64,000 nt of DNA from Entomortierella parvispora (taxonomy: Eukaryota > Mortierellomycota > Mortierellomycetes > Mortierellales > Mortierellaceae), in the NCBI GenBank assembly GCA_963573315.1, contig OY752151.1, positions 806,001 to 870,000 on the forward strand, written 5' to 3'. Numbering within the stretch: position 1 is the stretch's first letter; each line of letters starts with the position of its first letter. This document shows, piece after piece, positions 51,318 through 61,902 of this stretch. Both the position numbers and the translations under genes were made by a program. A model generated the notes under the pieces. It was not told the DNA's origin and searched no databases. It saw only the letters and a program-made list of their open reading frames with translations.

Positions 51318-51465
51318 GATCTAACGGTCGAAGAGTAGCGGCTCTTTCAATAACGAGGCGTGGAATGTTGGCTTTTTCCAAGACGACGGCCAGAACGATC
51401 CCAGAGATACCGGCCCCCACAATTACCACAGTTGGTTTGTCTGGCACCGAATCTATCTCATGTTG
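51318..51465 (-). pseudogene. Orphan first exon of a flavin monooxygenase
   Basis: The minus strand encodes the FAD-binding N-terminus almost intact (PTVVIVGAGISGIVLAVVLE, then IPRLVIERAATLRPLD), corresponding to exon 1 of the neighbours. The start codon is gone (GTG in place of ATG; in-frame upstream reads HQHEIDSV) and no later exon follows. A dead single-exon leftover of the same family. Confidence 0.8.
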
Positions 51466-51794
51466 ATGAATTGGAGGTGAGAATTAATCAAGAAGGATGA
51501 GAATTGGGAAGTGGAGAAAGAAAGACGCACAAATCGGTGCTCCTTTCCTTCTCATTGTCAACGTGTCATCGTGGGTGAGATGTTCTGTCCATTCTCCAAT
51601 CTCCTTCTTGTTTTGTGCTTTTGTGTCTGTACGACATCAGCACGACCCTGTTGTGTGCACACCAACGTTTCTTTAAGAAACAGCACGGGAAAAGCAAACA
51701 AAAACTCCAAGGTCCAACGGATGTGCACGAAAAAAACATGGGATGGGAAGGTAAGAGTTTATTTTTCATTTCACAGATGTTTTGGAAATACAAT
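51466..51794. other. Spacer, 3' flank of the bHLH gene
   Basis: No gene recognised; TTTATTTTTC at about 51758 can serve as the 3' end signal of the bHLH gene on the minus strand. Confidence 0.4.
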
Positions 51795-54149
51795 CTAGTC
51801 CTCCATTGGCGATCCAACATCCTGACTGTCGTCCTCTTTCAATTGACGGCGCCTTGATTCTTTTCTGGATGCCTTGCTCTTGCTGCCGGACTCACTCTCA
51901 TCAACTTTATCTGATTCGGTGGCGGTGTGTGCAGGGGTCTGACTTGCCAATAGGAGGAGTCCATCTTTGGCATCCTCATCAGAGGAAGAAGAGGGAGATG
52001 AGGACGAGTTGCCAGACTGATGGGACCCGGTCGACGGATGGCTGTCCACTACCATGGGCTGTGCCAAAGACTGTCGAAAGTGCTGCTGTTGCTGGGGATC
52101 CAAAATTCCCGACATCATCTTTATGATAGTGGACGAGGACCGATCAACATCCGAGATGGACCTGAGCTTTTTACGCTGGCGGCGATCCATTCCCTCGTCT
52201 TCGTCGTTCTCCTCCTCGGGATCTTCATCGTCGTCTCCCCTACGTGCGCCGCTTCGATGGCGTGAAGAGGACTCTTCATAGTCTTCATCTTCATCTTCAC
52301 GGTACCGCTGTCGCCGCTCATATTCTTCATCCTCCTCATCCTCGTCATCGTCCTCGTCCTCGTCCTGCCCCCGACGGCGACGATACTGTTCTTGTTCCTG
52401 TTGCTCCTGCTGTTGCTGCAACGACAGCCGTTTGGCATAGATATGATTTAGTCCAGTAGTCATCAAGGGCGTCAGCGGTACTTTTGCAGAGATGGATCCG
52501 CCTAGAGCCTCCAACATGTCCGTGGTCTTGTTGTTTGGGTTATTATTCGTCGCCTTGGACAACTTTGCGTTTGCGACCGAGGCTGGTAGGACAGACTTTA
52601 AGTACTGGATGTATTCAATGGTCGATTGCAGGATCGAGAGCTTGTGGAGATGATCCTCGTCCACGCAGGAGGGCACAAGATGTTTGAGTTGCAGAATCTT
52701 GTCATTGATCCGTTCACGACGACGACGCTCGATCGCTGAATGCGAGACCTTCCGCATCAGATCCCGGGTTTCTTGATCCACCACCTTGGCATGCGAACTA
52801 GCCCTACGCTTGGAAGAAGATCCGGAACCTGCAGTTGCCGTCGCCAAGGTAGGTCCTGAAGGAGGAGAAAGAAGAGGAACAGGGGGTCCGCTGGGACCCG
52901 TCAGAGGGCTGCTGGTGGCTGATCCACTCGATTTCCTGGACGAGATCGATCCACGTGATCCGCGCGAATTCGAACCTCCGCCAGGGACCGTCTGTGGGGG
53001 CATCATCAAGTACCTCCTAGGCGTGGGGGGGCCAGACGCGGATGCAGCACCGCCACTCTGAGAAGGTGCATGACCTGAGCTATTGTTATTATTATTGCTG
53101 CTTGGACCTCCTGCACGTGGTGGGGTCGTCCTTTTGGATGAAGATGAGGCAGACGACGAAGAGGAGGACGAGTTGGCACCATGCGGCAAAATGATTGGAT
53201 AGGGTCGCCCGTTGCTGTTTGGCGATTCCTGCAAGTGATGGACGTGCTGTTGTGGGGCCAATCCCGAAGGTGAAGATAAGGAAGAGGATGAGAGTGCAGA
53301 CGCTGGCAAAATCATGGTTGGGATAGAGTGTCGCTGGTGGTCGTGCGAGTATTGATGGTGTGGACTCGCGTGATGGTGAGGGCTGGAGAGGTGGTGCTGC
53401 TGTGGCTGGTGCTGTGGTGTTGGATAGGGTGACAGAGGACCCAGTGCAGGCGAGACCAGGTAGTGGTTCATATGAGGAGACATCTGTGGGTTTGATCGAG
53501 GAGAATAGCCATTGTTGTTTGAAAGGGAAGCCGAGGGCAAGGCGGGCAGAGGCGGGAGGGGGTGTTGTCCTTGCTGGTGCCCTGACAGTGGATGAATGGC
53601 TGGAGAATGATGAGGGCTTTGACGAGGTGCTCCAAAAGGTTGCAGTGGTGGAGGAAGCTGGTAGAATCCCGAGGAAGAAGAGTATTGACTAGGATCGGTG
53701 ATACCATAGTGAGGTCTCGAGGCCGGGGAAAGAAGAGGGTGGCCACTTGGAGACATGGCTGGAGTGGAATTAGGGTAAAGAGAGGGGAGGTGTCGAGGAC
53801 TGGAGGCAGCAGAAGAGACGTCAGGCTTACTAAAGTCGCCAAAAGCAGGAAGGCTGCTGTGTTGTTGAGGCTGTCCAGAGTTGCTGGCTGAGGGTCGGCG
53901 CGAAGTAGACGAGCTGGTTCTGTTGCTGATGTTATTGTTGGCCGAGGGATGCTTTGGATCTTCAGGGCTCATGGTTGGAGAAGGGTCAGGGGTCAAGGGC
54001 GAGAGCGAGCTGGCACGCGAGTCAGAGGTGGGGCGCTTGCTCGAAGTGCGAATACGGACAGGAGCTGGGATAGAAGCACTAGCGATGGGTCTAATGGACG
54101 AGGGATTTTTCTTTTTCGTTGCAGGAGAGTCGTTATCGGCGCACTGCAT
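51795..54149 (-). CDS. bHLH transcription factor
   Basis: 784 residues, no intron needed. A long Ser/Pro/Gln/His-rich N-terminal part (1-450, activation-domain-like, with poly-Ser and HQYSHDHQRHS) precedes one bHLH domain at about 464-520: basic region SHSAIERRRRERINDKI, loop VPSCVDEDHL, helix 2 KLSILQSTIEYIQYLKSVL. His, Glu and Arg at the E-box-reading positions predict binding to CACGTG-type boxes as a dimer in the nucleus. Then come a Gln-rich run, strongly acidic stretches (DEDEDDDEDEEDEE) and a basic KASRKESRRR near the end. Closest in type to fungal group B bHLH regulators; target genes unknown. A pyrimidine-rich leader extends for several hundred nt upstream. Confidence 0.88.
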   Translation of the reverse strand: MQCADNDSPATKKKNPSSIRPIASASIPAPVRIRTSSKRPTSDSRASSLSPLTPDPSPTMSPEDPKHPSANNNISNRTSSSTSRRPSASNSGQPQQHSSLPAFGDFSKPDVSSAASSPRHLPSLYPNSTPAMSPSGHPLLSPASRPHYGITDPSQYSSSSGFYQLPPPLQPFGAPRQSPHHSPAIHPLSGHQQGQHPLPPLPALPSASLSNNNGYSPRSNPQMSPHMNHYLVSPALGPLSPYPTPQHQPQQHHLSSPHHHASPHHQYSHDHQRHSIPTMILPASALSSSSLSSPSGLAPQQHVHHLQESPNSNGRPYPIILPHGANSSSSSSSASSSSKRTTPPRAGGPSSNNNNNSSGHAPSQSGGAASASGPPTPRRYLMMPPQTVPGGGSNSRGSRGSISSRKSSGSATSSPLTGPSGPPVPLLSPPSGPTLATATAGSGSSSKRRASSHAKVVDQETRDLMRKVSHSAIERRRRERINDKILQLKHLVPSCVDEDHLHKLSILQSTIEYIQYLKSVLPASVANAKLSKATNNNPNNKTTDMLEALGGSISAKVPLTPLMTTGLNHIYAKRLSLQQQQEQQEQEQYRRRRGQDEDEDDDEDEEDEEYERRQRYREDEDEDYEESSSRHRSGARRGDDDEDPEEENDEDEGMDRRQRKKLRSISDVDRSSSTIIKMMSGILDPQQQQHFRQSLAQPMVVDSHPSTGSHQSGNSSSSPSSSSDEDAKDGLLLLASQTPAHTATESDKVDESESGSKSKASRKESRRRQLKEDDSQDVGSPMED

Positions 54150-55329
54150 TGTAAGCTGGGGGCAGGTAGTAATGGATGCGGGGAAGAGAAGCCGTCAAGG
54201 TGCAATAACAAAAAGGATTGATGTGTGCGTGTCTGGGTCGAGGTGTGAGATCGTGCCTTGATGGACAAGTGGGAAAGAGTGGAGAGTGAGGATGTGGAAA
54301 GGTGGAGGACAGTTACGTCAAAATGAATGAAATATAGAAAAAAAGGGAAAGAAAAAAGAAAAAGAGAGAGAAGAGAGGAAGGAAGAACTCGACATCAACG
54401 AGAGGACAGGGACAGAAACTAAGAGACAGAAACTGATAGTGGTCCGTCCGTGCTCTTTTTTTTAATATTTTTTGCAACAGTAAGAACAGATGAGAGGGAA
54501 ACGTGAGGGTGCCGGAAGAAGGTGAGAGGGGGAGAACCGGAGAGCGTGTGAGGGCGTGCCTTTGCGAGTGGTGGTTCTGATTTGCTGGAGGTGGTGTGTG
54601 CAGGAAAGCTGCTGCTTTTGGGGGGGGACGGACACAGGAAAAAGAGAGAGGGGCAAAAGAAAAGCAAGGGTGCAAGTGAGCGTGTGGGTGGGATGGTTGG
54701 TGATCGATACGGCGATGGTTGTGCAGACAGGCTGGCTGGCTGGCTAAGCTCGCAACAAACAAGAAAAGGGAACACAACAATAAAAGCGCATTCTGGACAC
54801 AGGCAATTCTCCAACAAATCGCGCGGAGCAGAGCGTGAACGTGGCAGGCAAGAGTCGGCGGAGGCCGAAAATGGCGAGTGCACGTGGTGTGTTTGCCGCT
54901 TCGGTCATCCTACAGGCCCTTAATAACGATAATCTCAGCGGCAGCGGACGACGACCTGGGCTTTGGTGGTCTTCTCACAGTCGTATGTTTTTTCTACATT
55001 TCTTACCTCGACTCGGAACCGCCAGATATGATTGGAGCAACTGTCAACCCTTTACTTTTGCTTTTGCTCGTTGAACTAGCATGCATGCTTTGAATGAGGT
55101 GTCCCCGTCGGTCTCATTTATCCTTCACCTTCACAGGACCGCGAATGACATGTGCATTTTGCTGGCAAGACCAAAGTGATGACGTGCTTTTCAGGCTTTC
55201 AGGGATGGAGTCCCAAAAGCCACCCAACAACTCTAGGAACACCGTCCGGAACACCGTCGGGTTTGGTGGTGGCGTTCCTTTACCGTTTGATTGGCCCAGT
55301 GACCAGAAGGCTCGTGATCGAAGACCATG
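54150..55329. other. Leader/promoter of the bHLH gene and spacer
   Basis: On the minus strand 54313-54883 is CT-rich and yields long low-complexity frames (Ser, Pro, Leu, Phe) that I do not take as genes. No other feature recognised. Confidence 0.45.
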
Positions 55330-55454
55330 CTCTCACGTACTCCAAGGGTCGACGGGCATTCGAGAATCATATACGGTACTCTTCTCTTTAGGAGAAGCAG
55401 GCTCCCGATCAAACAGCCTCCACAATCGACCACAATGATGATCCTTCGTCTCAA
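55330..55454 (-). pseudogene. Worn FAD-binding fragment of a monooxygenase
   Basis: Minus frame with IIIVVDCGGCLIGSLLLL followed by RRVPYMILE, matching the family start VMIVGAGLGGLVLAIVL...IPYMLFE. The GxGxxG glycines are partly lost, and no other exon follows on this strand. Confidence 0.6.
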
Positions 55455-55592
55455 AACAAATAACAGGAACGAGGGAAGAGTGAGTCTCGTTGCGAGGAGA
55501 GAGGTGGAGGGAGGAGATCATCAACTCTTCCCTCAGCGTATCCTCTTCCCCCCTACTAATTGACTCATAACGATCTTGTTAGCGTACAGTGA

Positions 55593-56833
55593 CCAGCAAC
55601 GTACGACCTTCTTCAAAAACACATCCCACAGGAGCGCATCCACATGAACAAGAAGGTAATATCGACCCATCAGGACAAACATAGTGTCCGAGTTGGATCC
55701 GCCGACTGTTGTTTTTGAATGCCTCTTTTCTGTCGACGCAGACGGCACCCACAGTTCTGTCAGGCAGGAATTATTTGACGGGTTATTAATAAAGGGATTG
55801 GATCGTATTTCAGTCGAGGACGACGAGCCTCCTCCCTAAACCTGTATTTGTCTACTTTAGTCGGACAGACCCAACCACTGGAAGTGGATGAATTCCCCAA
55901 TCTCAAGAATGAATTTTGCTCGTTCGACGTTCAACTGTTGAGCGCATAAGGCAGTCCATACTCGATAAGTCTTGGAGGAGACCCATCTTGATCCGCACGG
56001 TTGCAGAAGGAACGTGTTTCTCTATCAAGGCTAACACGGCCCGTTTCTTTTTGGTTCCTTCAGTTGGCGACTTTCTGTACGACTCATAGCACTCTCTGTT
56101 GGATGGTTACAAAGTATCTGGATGGATTCACGAGAAACAGAGTGAAGATACAACAGTGCCGAATCTAGGCCTAAATCCTTGGAGGCCATGTGCAGTGACA
56201 CTCGCGACCTGTGGCTCGACAGATACCTTGGCCATGACGTACAGATCGGCAAGAAAGACAAGGATCGCATTTCCAAAGTCATACTCATGGTCAAAGTCTT
56301 CGATACTCACACGTGTGTAGCGGTATTGGATGCCAGTACAATTGGAGGGATACTGGGCGCTCTAATATCTCTGTTTCTTTGTTTTGTCCTGGTGCTTCTC
56401 ATGACGCGACGCATGATACACCCTGCTTGAATTGATTTTGTAGGATCCATGTCTGTCAGAATACGGAGGATTATCATATCTGGCGCGAATATCAGAAGGA
56501 TCGGTACCCGATTGCAGTCGGAACATTCAAAAAGAGCAAATTGCTTGCCACACTTAACCAGCAGAAGGTAAAAACAATAAGCATTTGCACCTGTGCTGTC
56601 CTGTGAAATGATGTCACACAGAGAGATAACATGGCGGAGATAGACCTTGGTGGGCAGTGTGGCTGGATTCATTCGCCGCAGATGCCCAATTTCCTGCGGC
56701 TCAAGAATCTTCAAGAGAGCTCTGCGCATCGACCCCAAGCTTCGTTCTTGCCATTGGTTGAAGATAACGGGCAGCATCTCCTGCTCCTCGGCCAAGCTTG
56801 ACAAAAACGCTGGGAATCCTCGAGGTCCGAGGT
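55593..56833 (+). pseudogene. Decayed flavin monooxygenase gene lacking its first exons
   Basis: Five blocks in the right order on the plus strand: PATYDLLQKHIPQERIHMNKK (55593 on), ADGTHSSVRQELFDG (about 55740, the DG motif), VGQTQPLEVDEFPNLKNEF (about 55860-55920), DRISKVILMVKVFDTH (about 56262-56310), REYQKDRYPIAVGTFKKSK (about 56490-56545) and RPQASFLPLVEDNG (about 56730-56775). Each lies in a changing frame with stops between. The parent type is the gene at 58863-60729 (PAMYDILYRRIPQE; RPQVSFLPLVEDKG). FAD-binding exons 1 and 2 are missing on this strand. Confidence 0.85.
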
Positions 56834-56971
56834 CGGAGTGTACTGTCTAGACACTGACTGCCTAATAAAAGAGTCCCGATCGCAGGACCTTGTCAAAAAA
56901 AGACGCGATCAATACACCGCACGTTTTGTACCCCGCCACCGAAAATGGAGCAAGCACAGACGCGGGTCAGG

Positions 56972-56977
56972 TATAAA
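56972..56977 (+). promoter_or_regulatory. TATA box of F-box gene 7
   Basis: TATAAA 67 nt upstream of the ATG at 57044. It supports 57044, not the in-frame ATG at 56945, as the start, since the box would otherwise be inside the coding region. Confidence 0.65.
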
Positions 56978-57043
56978 AAGGTGGACAAGTTTCCGCCTTG
57001 CCATCCCTCAGTCATACCCCTATCTCCATCTTCTCAACACACA

Positions 57044-58786
57044 ATGCATGCCCTAGACCTACCAGAACTTGTTGCTTACCTGGCGCCCTTCCTCTCACAG
57101 AAATCCCTCATTAATTGCATACGGGTTAATCAACACTGGCACGATGCGTTCGTACCTCATCTCTGGAGCACCTTCCGCGTTACAGTTCCCAGCACAAGAT
57201 CTCTTTTCACCCTTTCTTCACTCGATACCCATGCCCCTTGCGTCCGAGACATCAGCTTCAAGGATCTCAGCATCGCCTCCGACTCGTCCTTTTTCAACCT
57301 TACCTTTCCTCATCTCCGGACCCTGAGCCTTTCCTTTGCTGCCTACAGAACCGACAGAGCCCTACGCGAGTCTGCTTTTGAGTTTTTGCAGAAACACAGA
57401 GATCAAATCAAGGCCTTGGCCCTACTTAAGCCTTTGGGCTCCATGTCTGAAGAGACGAGTTCCCGTACTCAGAGACGTCAAGATCTCATGGCTGAAGAAG
57501 CGATGTTCATTGCAAAGTCTTGGAAGCTCCTGCATGGCTGCGATGGGCTGCGATCGTTGACGGTGGAGAACTCTCCACTATGGTTCGATCTGGTGGACGA
57601 AGAGGTTTGCAAGATTGTCTCCCAACTGGATTCACTGTCGCTCGGAAACGTCGGCAGAAACAAGTTTGAGTTGGCAGAGGATGATCAGGACGACGCGTCT
57701 GTGCCACCATTACCCATCTCACAAGACCCTCAATGGACACTTTGTCCAACAGATCCATCACCCTACATCGCCGGACACCAAGGAAGAACAGTCAAGATCC
57801 AGCACTTGTCATTAGAGTACTGTGGCAACCTCCTGGAAGAATACCATTTGATCAAGGAATGCAGAGCTGAGCTGAGATCTCTCAAGTGGCTGTCTACAGT
57901 CCACCCAGATATCATCCCTCCCATGGCCCGACAACTCGAGGAAGGAATGTGGCCCTTCTTAGATTCTTTGCAGTTGCGTATCCCGGGACTTCAAGACAAG
58001 GACATTGCGTCGATTCTGAAAGCAGTCGGACCGTTGAGGGTGCTGAACCTGTCCGCGACCGAGTTTGGACCCTTGAGCACTCAAGCGCTGCTGGAAACGA
58101 CAATCGTCGGTGCAGCTGACAAGACACAGAAGAAACACGTTGGTCGGTTAGAAAAGCTATTGGTTGGCGGATGCAACAACCTGACAGGCGCCATGGTGCA
58201 GCGGTTTCTGTGTGAACTTCCGCATTTGAAGGAGATCCAGGCCAAGGTGCTGACGGATCAAGATCTGGATAACGACACACGGCCTTGGGTTTGTCAAGAT
58301 CTGAGGATCTTTCACGTTGGCATTGCGCTGGCTATGCATCCGCAAGAAAATCCTATTGGTGACGAGAGCGGGATCAGCCATGACGATGGAAAGGTTTCTT
58401 ATCCTCGTGTTTTCCCATTCATGGATCGTATCTCGGCGTTGACCCGGCTAGAGACTTTGAATATCACGGCCACACGATCTGAGCAGGACAAGACCGAAGG
58501 TGAATTTTTCTTGTCCTCAGTACAAGACCATGACCAGCGGTACGAGTTCCAGAAACTGCACATTTCAGAGGGATTAGATCAATTGAAGACATTGAGGCGC
58601 CTAGTGCAAGTCAGGATGGAGTATACTGGCCAGAAGATGACCATGGCAGAAGCAACGTGGATGGTTGAACATTGGCCCAGACTCGAGTCTGTGGCAGTTC
58701 GACAGCTCACGGCGATTGGGAGGGCAGATCATGACAGTATCAGGGCATTCTTTGGACAACATAAGATCCCTTTTGGGTCAAGCTAG
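57044..58786 (+). CDS. F-box/LRR (RNI-like) protein 7
   Basis: 580 residues, intronless, starting MHALDLPELVAYLAPFL so that the F-box is N-terminal as in its paralogues (CIRVNQHWHDAFVPHLW). LRR-like repeats follow (LRTLSLSFAA, LDSLQLRIPGLQD, LRVLNLSATEFGPLS). The family tail is complete: ISEGLDQLKTLRRL...MAEATWMVEHWPRLESV. It belongs to the same family as the cluster at 3.4-16.6 kb, 40 kb away and on the other strand, and is closest by eye to proteins 1 and 3. Likely SCF substrate adaptor. Confidence 0.88.
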   Translation: MHALDLPELVAYLAPFLSQKSLINCIRVNQHWHDAFVPHLWSTFRVTVPSTRSLFTLSSLDTHAPCVRDISFKDLSIASDSSFFNLTFPHLRTLSLSFAAYRTDRALRESAFEFLQKHRDQIKALALLKPLGSMSEETSSRTQRRQDLMAEEAMFIAKSWKLLHGCDGLRSLTVENSPLWFDLVDEEVCKIVSQLDSLSLGNVGRNKFELAEDDQDDASVPPLPISQDPQWTLCPTDPSPYIAGHQGRTVKIQHLSLEYCGNLLEEYHLIKECRAELRSLKWLSTVHPDIIPPMARQLEEGMWPFLDSLQLRIPGLQDKDIASILKAVGPLRVLNLSATEFGPLSTQALLETTIVGAADKTQKKHVGRLEKLLVGGCNNLTGAMVQRFLCELPHLKEIQAKVLTDQDLDNDTRPWVCQDLRIFHVGIALAMHPQENPIGDESGISHDDGKVSYPRVFPFMDRISALTRLETLNITATRSEQDKTEGEFFLSSVQDHDQRYEFQKLHISEGLDQLKTLRRLVQVRMEYTGQKMTMAEATWMVEHWPRLESVAVRQLTAIGRADHDSIRAFFGQHKIPFGSS

Positions 58787-58816
58787 TCGATTCATGGACT
58801 ATGGATCCTTCGCATG

Positions 58817-58822
58817 AATAAA
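58817..58822 (+). terminator. Poly(A) signal of F-box gene 7
   Basis: AATAAA 31 nt after the stop codon. The convergent monooxygenase gene stops at 58863, with its own TTTATT at about 58850. Confidence 0.55.
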
Positions 58823-58862
58823 AAAAAAGTCAAGAAGACCCGCCTACATTTATTTCTTAATC

Positions 58863-60729
58863 TTAAATCGAATCTCTCTTGTCGACAATTCGTCCAGTAG
58901 CCTCCAGAATCTCCAGTGTCTTTGTCAAGCTTGGCTGAGGTGCGGGTGGGATGGTGCCTTTGTCCTCGACCAAAGGCAAGAAAGAAACTTGGGGTCGATC
59001 GGACGGCTCACTTCTCAAAATCCTCATCCACAGCCAATGGGGCATCCTTCGCTGGATGAAGCGCATTACCGCTCCCATAATAGTCTGCGAGATATGAAAA
59101 GACCAATTGTCAATACGTCGATTTGGAGTCATCTTCTTGTTCACGATTTCCCGATAACAACAACGAAACTAAAACCTCACCTTGGCACTACCAGTCGCGT
59201 AAACCTGACTCTTCTTGAAATTTTCGACGGCGACAGGCTGTCTTTCATGTTGATACTCTTCAAAAATCTTTTCCAATGAAGCGGTATCCAAAGAAGGGAG
59301 AACATTGATCCAGTTGGCCAAGCAGATGGCATCATGCATAGCCGTAGAGCCTCCGACGGCCCCAAGGGGACTGAGCTTGTGGCAAGCTAACGTAGTGTAT
59401 CGCGTTAAAAATAAATGAAGCAAACATGCGAATCATTGCCTCGTTAATCAGCTTACCATCGTCTAGCAAAACTGCTCTCCCAGAGTACCAAGAGTCGAAA
59501 ACTTTCTCCTCGAGTGTAACCTTTGAAATGAGCTCCTTTGGGGTGAGATCAATCAAAGTCCCAAGAGTGGATCCGGTCGGGCCATTGGGCACAGGGAGGT
59601 GGCGAACCTGATCGCACATGGCAGCAGCGGCTTCGGGACCCCATTCAGAAAGAGTGTCCTGCTCCTTGGATGTCGTTTGGTCGAGATGTTGAATAGCCAT
59701 GTAACAGATAGTTTTCTCTGGGGTTGTAAAAGTGATCCACTACGATGACAAAAAGGAGAGGAATAACAGGATTAGAAGGACGTAGCTGCTCAATGGTCAC
59801 TGCGTTTCTCAGACGATTTATACCGTGTATGGGCTGCCGACGGCCACCATGTTGTTTGTTTGACACAACTCATTCTTGAGCTCTGGGAAAACATTCTCAT
59901 CGACTTTTCTGGTTTGACCCACAAGACAGATGCAGTTGTACGGCAGAGGGACATCATCAGATGCTGACAATCGACCAGCTTCCTTGAGCTTCTCAAAGAT
60001 AGACTGGCGAACAAACGAGTTCGCGCCATCGGCGCCAACGACAATATGGCCTTCGTACTCTGACTTGTCCGAGCATGTGAGGTGAACTCCAGCCTCGGTG
60101 TTTCTGATAATCGAGACACGTTTGTTCAACAAGATTTTTTCCTGAGGGATCCGGCGGTAGAGGATATCGTACATTGCAGGGCGTGTACTGATCCGCGCTG
60201 GGGCTCCGCCTCTGTTCAGGGGTTTATAAAAAAAATTGATGAAGGACGATTCAGATTCTGAACGCGACATGAGGCTGGCACGACTTTTTCTGCTTATCAA
60301 CCTTACAGCACTGTCTTTGGCGAAAAGTCGACAATAAAATCCAGATCCGCCTTCTCATCTCGCATGATGACTTGATCGTTTCTAAGAGAGGCACTGGCAA
60401 AGTCCTCGTAGATACCAAGTTGACGGAAGAGAGGAGCGACACTGTCGCCAAATGACATGGCTGAGCCTTTTGTTATAATACAGGAGACAATCTTTGAGTT
60501 AGCAACGATCCAAGGATCCAGATAATCAGAGCCGGGTGGAGGAGTGAGGAGGAGGAAGGGGCTACTTGCCAAGATGCTTGACGACCGGGGCGCGTTCCAG
60601 GATGGTGTAGGGGATCCCGGCGCGTTCCAGAAGGAGACCAAGAGTCAAACCAGCGATGCCGGCACCAACAATGAGGACTGTGGGCCGACCAGGCAGAGTT
60701 CCGTTGGTTGAAGGAGTTTGAAGAGACAT
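58863..60729 (-). CDS. FAD-dependent monooxygenase 2 (PHBH-like, class A)
   Basis: Six exons: 60729-60570, 60466-60307, 60211-59824, 59739-59457, 59386-59181 and 59084-58863; 472 residues. Intron 1 has a GC donor (GCAAGT) in place of GT; the others are GT...AG. Start MSLQTPSTNG is chosen because the GAGIAGL FAD-binding motif (about 23-29) follows at the usual distance. DG motif: VGADGANSFVRQ. The GD motif reads LLDDACHKLSP: the Gly of GD is replaced by Asp, which might weaken binding of the FAD ribityl or pyrophosphate part. Exons 2 and 3 match the lengths in monooxygenase 1; a fifth intron splits the C-terminal part here only. Substrate unknown. Confidence 0.87.
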
Positions 60730-61902
60730 GGGACGGCAGGGAATGAAGGAGGAATGTGAAGAATGCTGATGCACTCGTCCGCTCGTCAGTGCATGACCTG
60801 GGTCTCTGCAACCTTGAAACTGCGGGTGGAAAGTGGAATAGTTAATAAATTATTTTACAGATCGGTAGTCAAAGGAATTTTTATTTTGTATAAATAATAG
60901 TCTAAAAATCTTTTTTTTTGTCGCCCACCTCCACTTTCCCTCTCTATTCCACTCTCCAACAATCAGGAGCATGGCAACCGATTCCCACGTAACCTTGGCT
61001 CGCGATCAGGACCATTGATCGTTATTCTACAATAGAAGTCTGGAATGCATCTCTGTCCGCCCTTGAACTTTACCAGGCTGCAATGCTAGCGCATGGAGGA
61101 CGCTGGCAAACAACAGCTATTGACAAATGCAGGACCCATCAATTGAGGACTGTCTGCGGATGTTCCGTTAAAGCAGGTGCCCATGTTACTGAGCTAGCCT
61201 GCTGTCTCCTGTCGACTATGATCCCATATTGTAAACGTTGATTTTACACTTGCTGGTCGTTCCTTGCTTGCCTCGATGAATAGATGAACTAAGCACTATT
61301 TTGCCTGCTTTGATTATGAAAGATCTGTGCGATTATTATACATTGTGCTGGCATCTGGCCTGCAAGAACTGGACCAAGGTGCGACAGACTTTCTGGGGCG
61401 ATTCACGATATCTCAAACTCGGAGATTTTCCTCAAATGAGAAGACATGTTCGGTGACTTTACGCCAGATGCCTTGGAGGGCAAAGATATCTCCCAAGGCG
61501 CCATTGATTCGTCTGGTCCCTGCCAGCAAGTTCTTTTCTACGGTGAAATAACTACTGGTTTTTTTTTGCTGTTGCTTCATCTCCAAGAGCTTCAAAAATT
61601 CACCTGGGGACAAAGCTGTTTCAAAAGCAGATCGATCTGCGCGGTGTTTCTTTCTTATACGCCAGAGTTTAGGGGTTGCTTGTATGTATCTTCTCAATGT
61701 ATGGCCTACAGCCGCGAGGAGACACTTTTCTCGGAGGTACTTACTGTAGTAGTAAAAAGAAGTTTTTTTATTCAACCGATTGCCTCAAAACTGGTCAAGG
61801 GAATATGGCAGAAAAAGAAGAATTGGGAAAAGAGGGCAGTTTTTATCTTTCAAAGAGGTCGTCCGCGATATCTGAACCTTGCTCAATGTAGAGCAGTTTC
61901 TT
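60730..61902. other. Spacer, no confident gene
   Basis: A minus frame at 61413-61775 (120 codons) is hydrophilic and could be a remnant or small gene, but has no motif or paralogue here. Otherwise nothing recognised. TTTTTTTATT at about 61765 could end the glucoamylase transcript. Confidence 0.4.

Noticed and set aside
54313-54883. Two long minus-strand frames of 154-155 codons upstream of the bHLH gene
   Set aside because: Low-complexity Ser/Pro/Leu/Phe from a CT-rich leader; overlapping in two frames, no motif.
56945-57043. Earlier in-frame ATG of F-box gene 7 at 56945
   Set aside because: A TATA box at 56972 lies inside this extension and the paralogues start directly at the F-box.
48980-60729. 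Secondary-metabolite gene cluster
   Set aside because: Only monooxygenases of one family; no PKS, NRPS, terpene or transporter gene in between.
61413-61775. 120-codon minus frame in the spacer before the glucoamylase
   Set aside because: No domain, promoter or paralogue; kept only as a note in the spacer.
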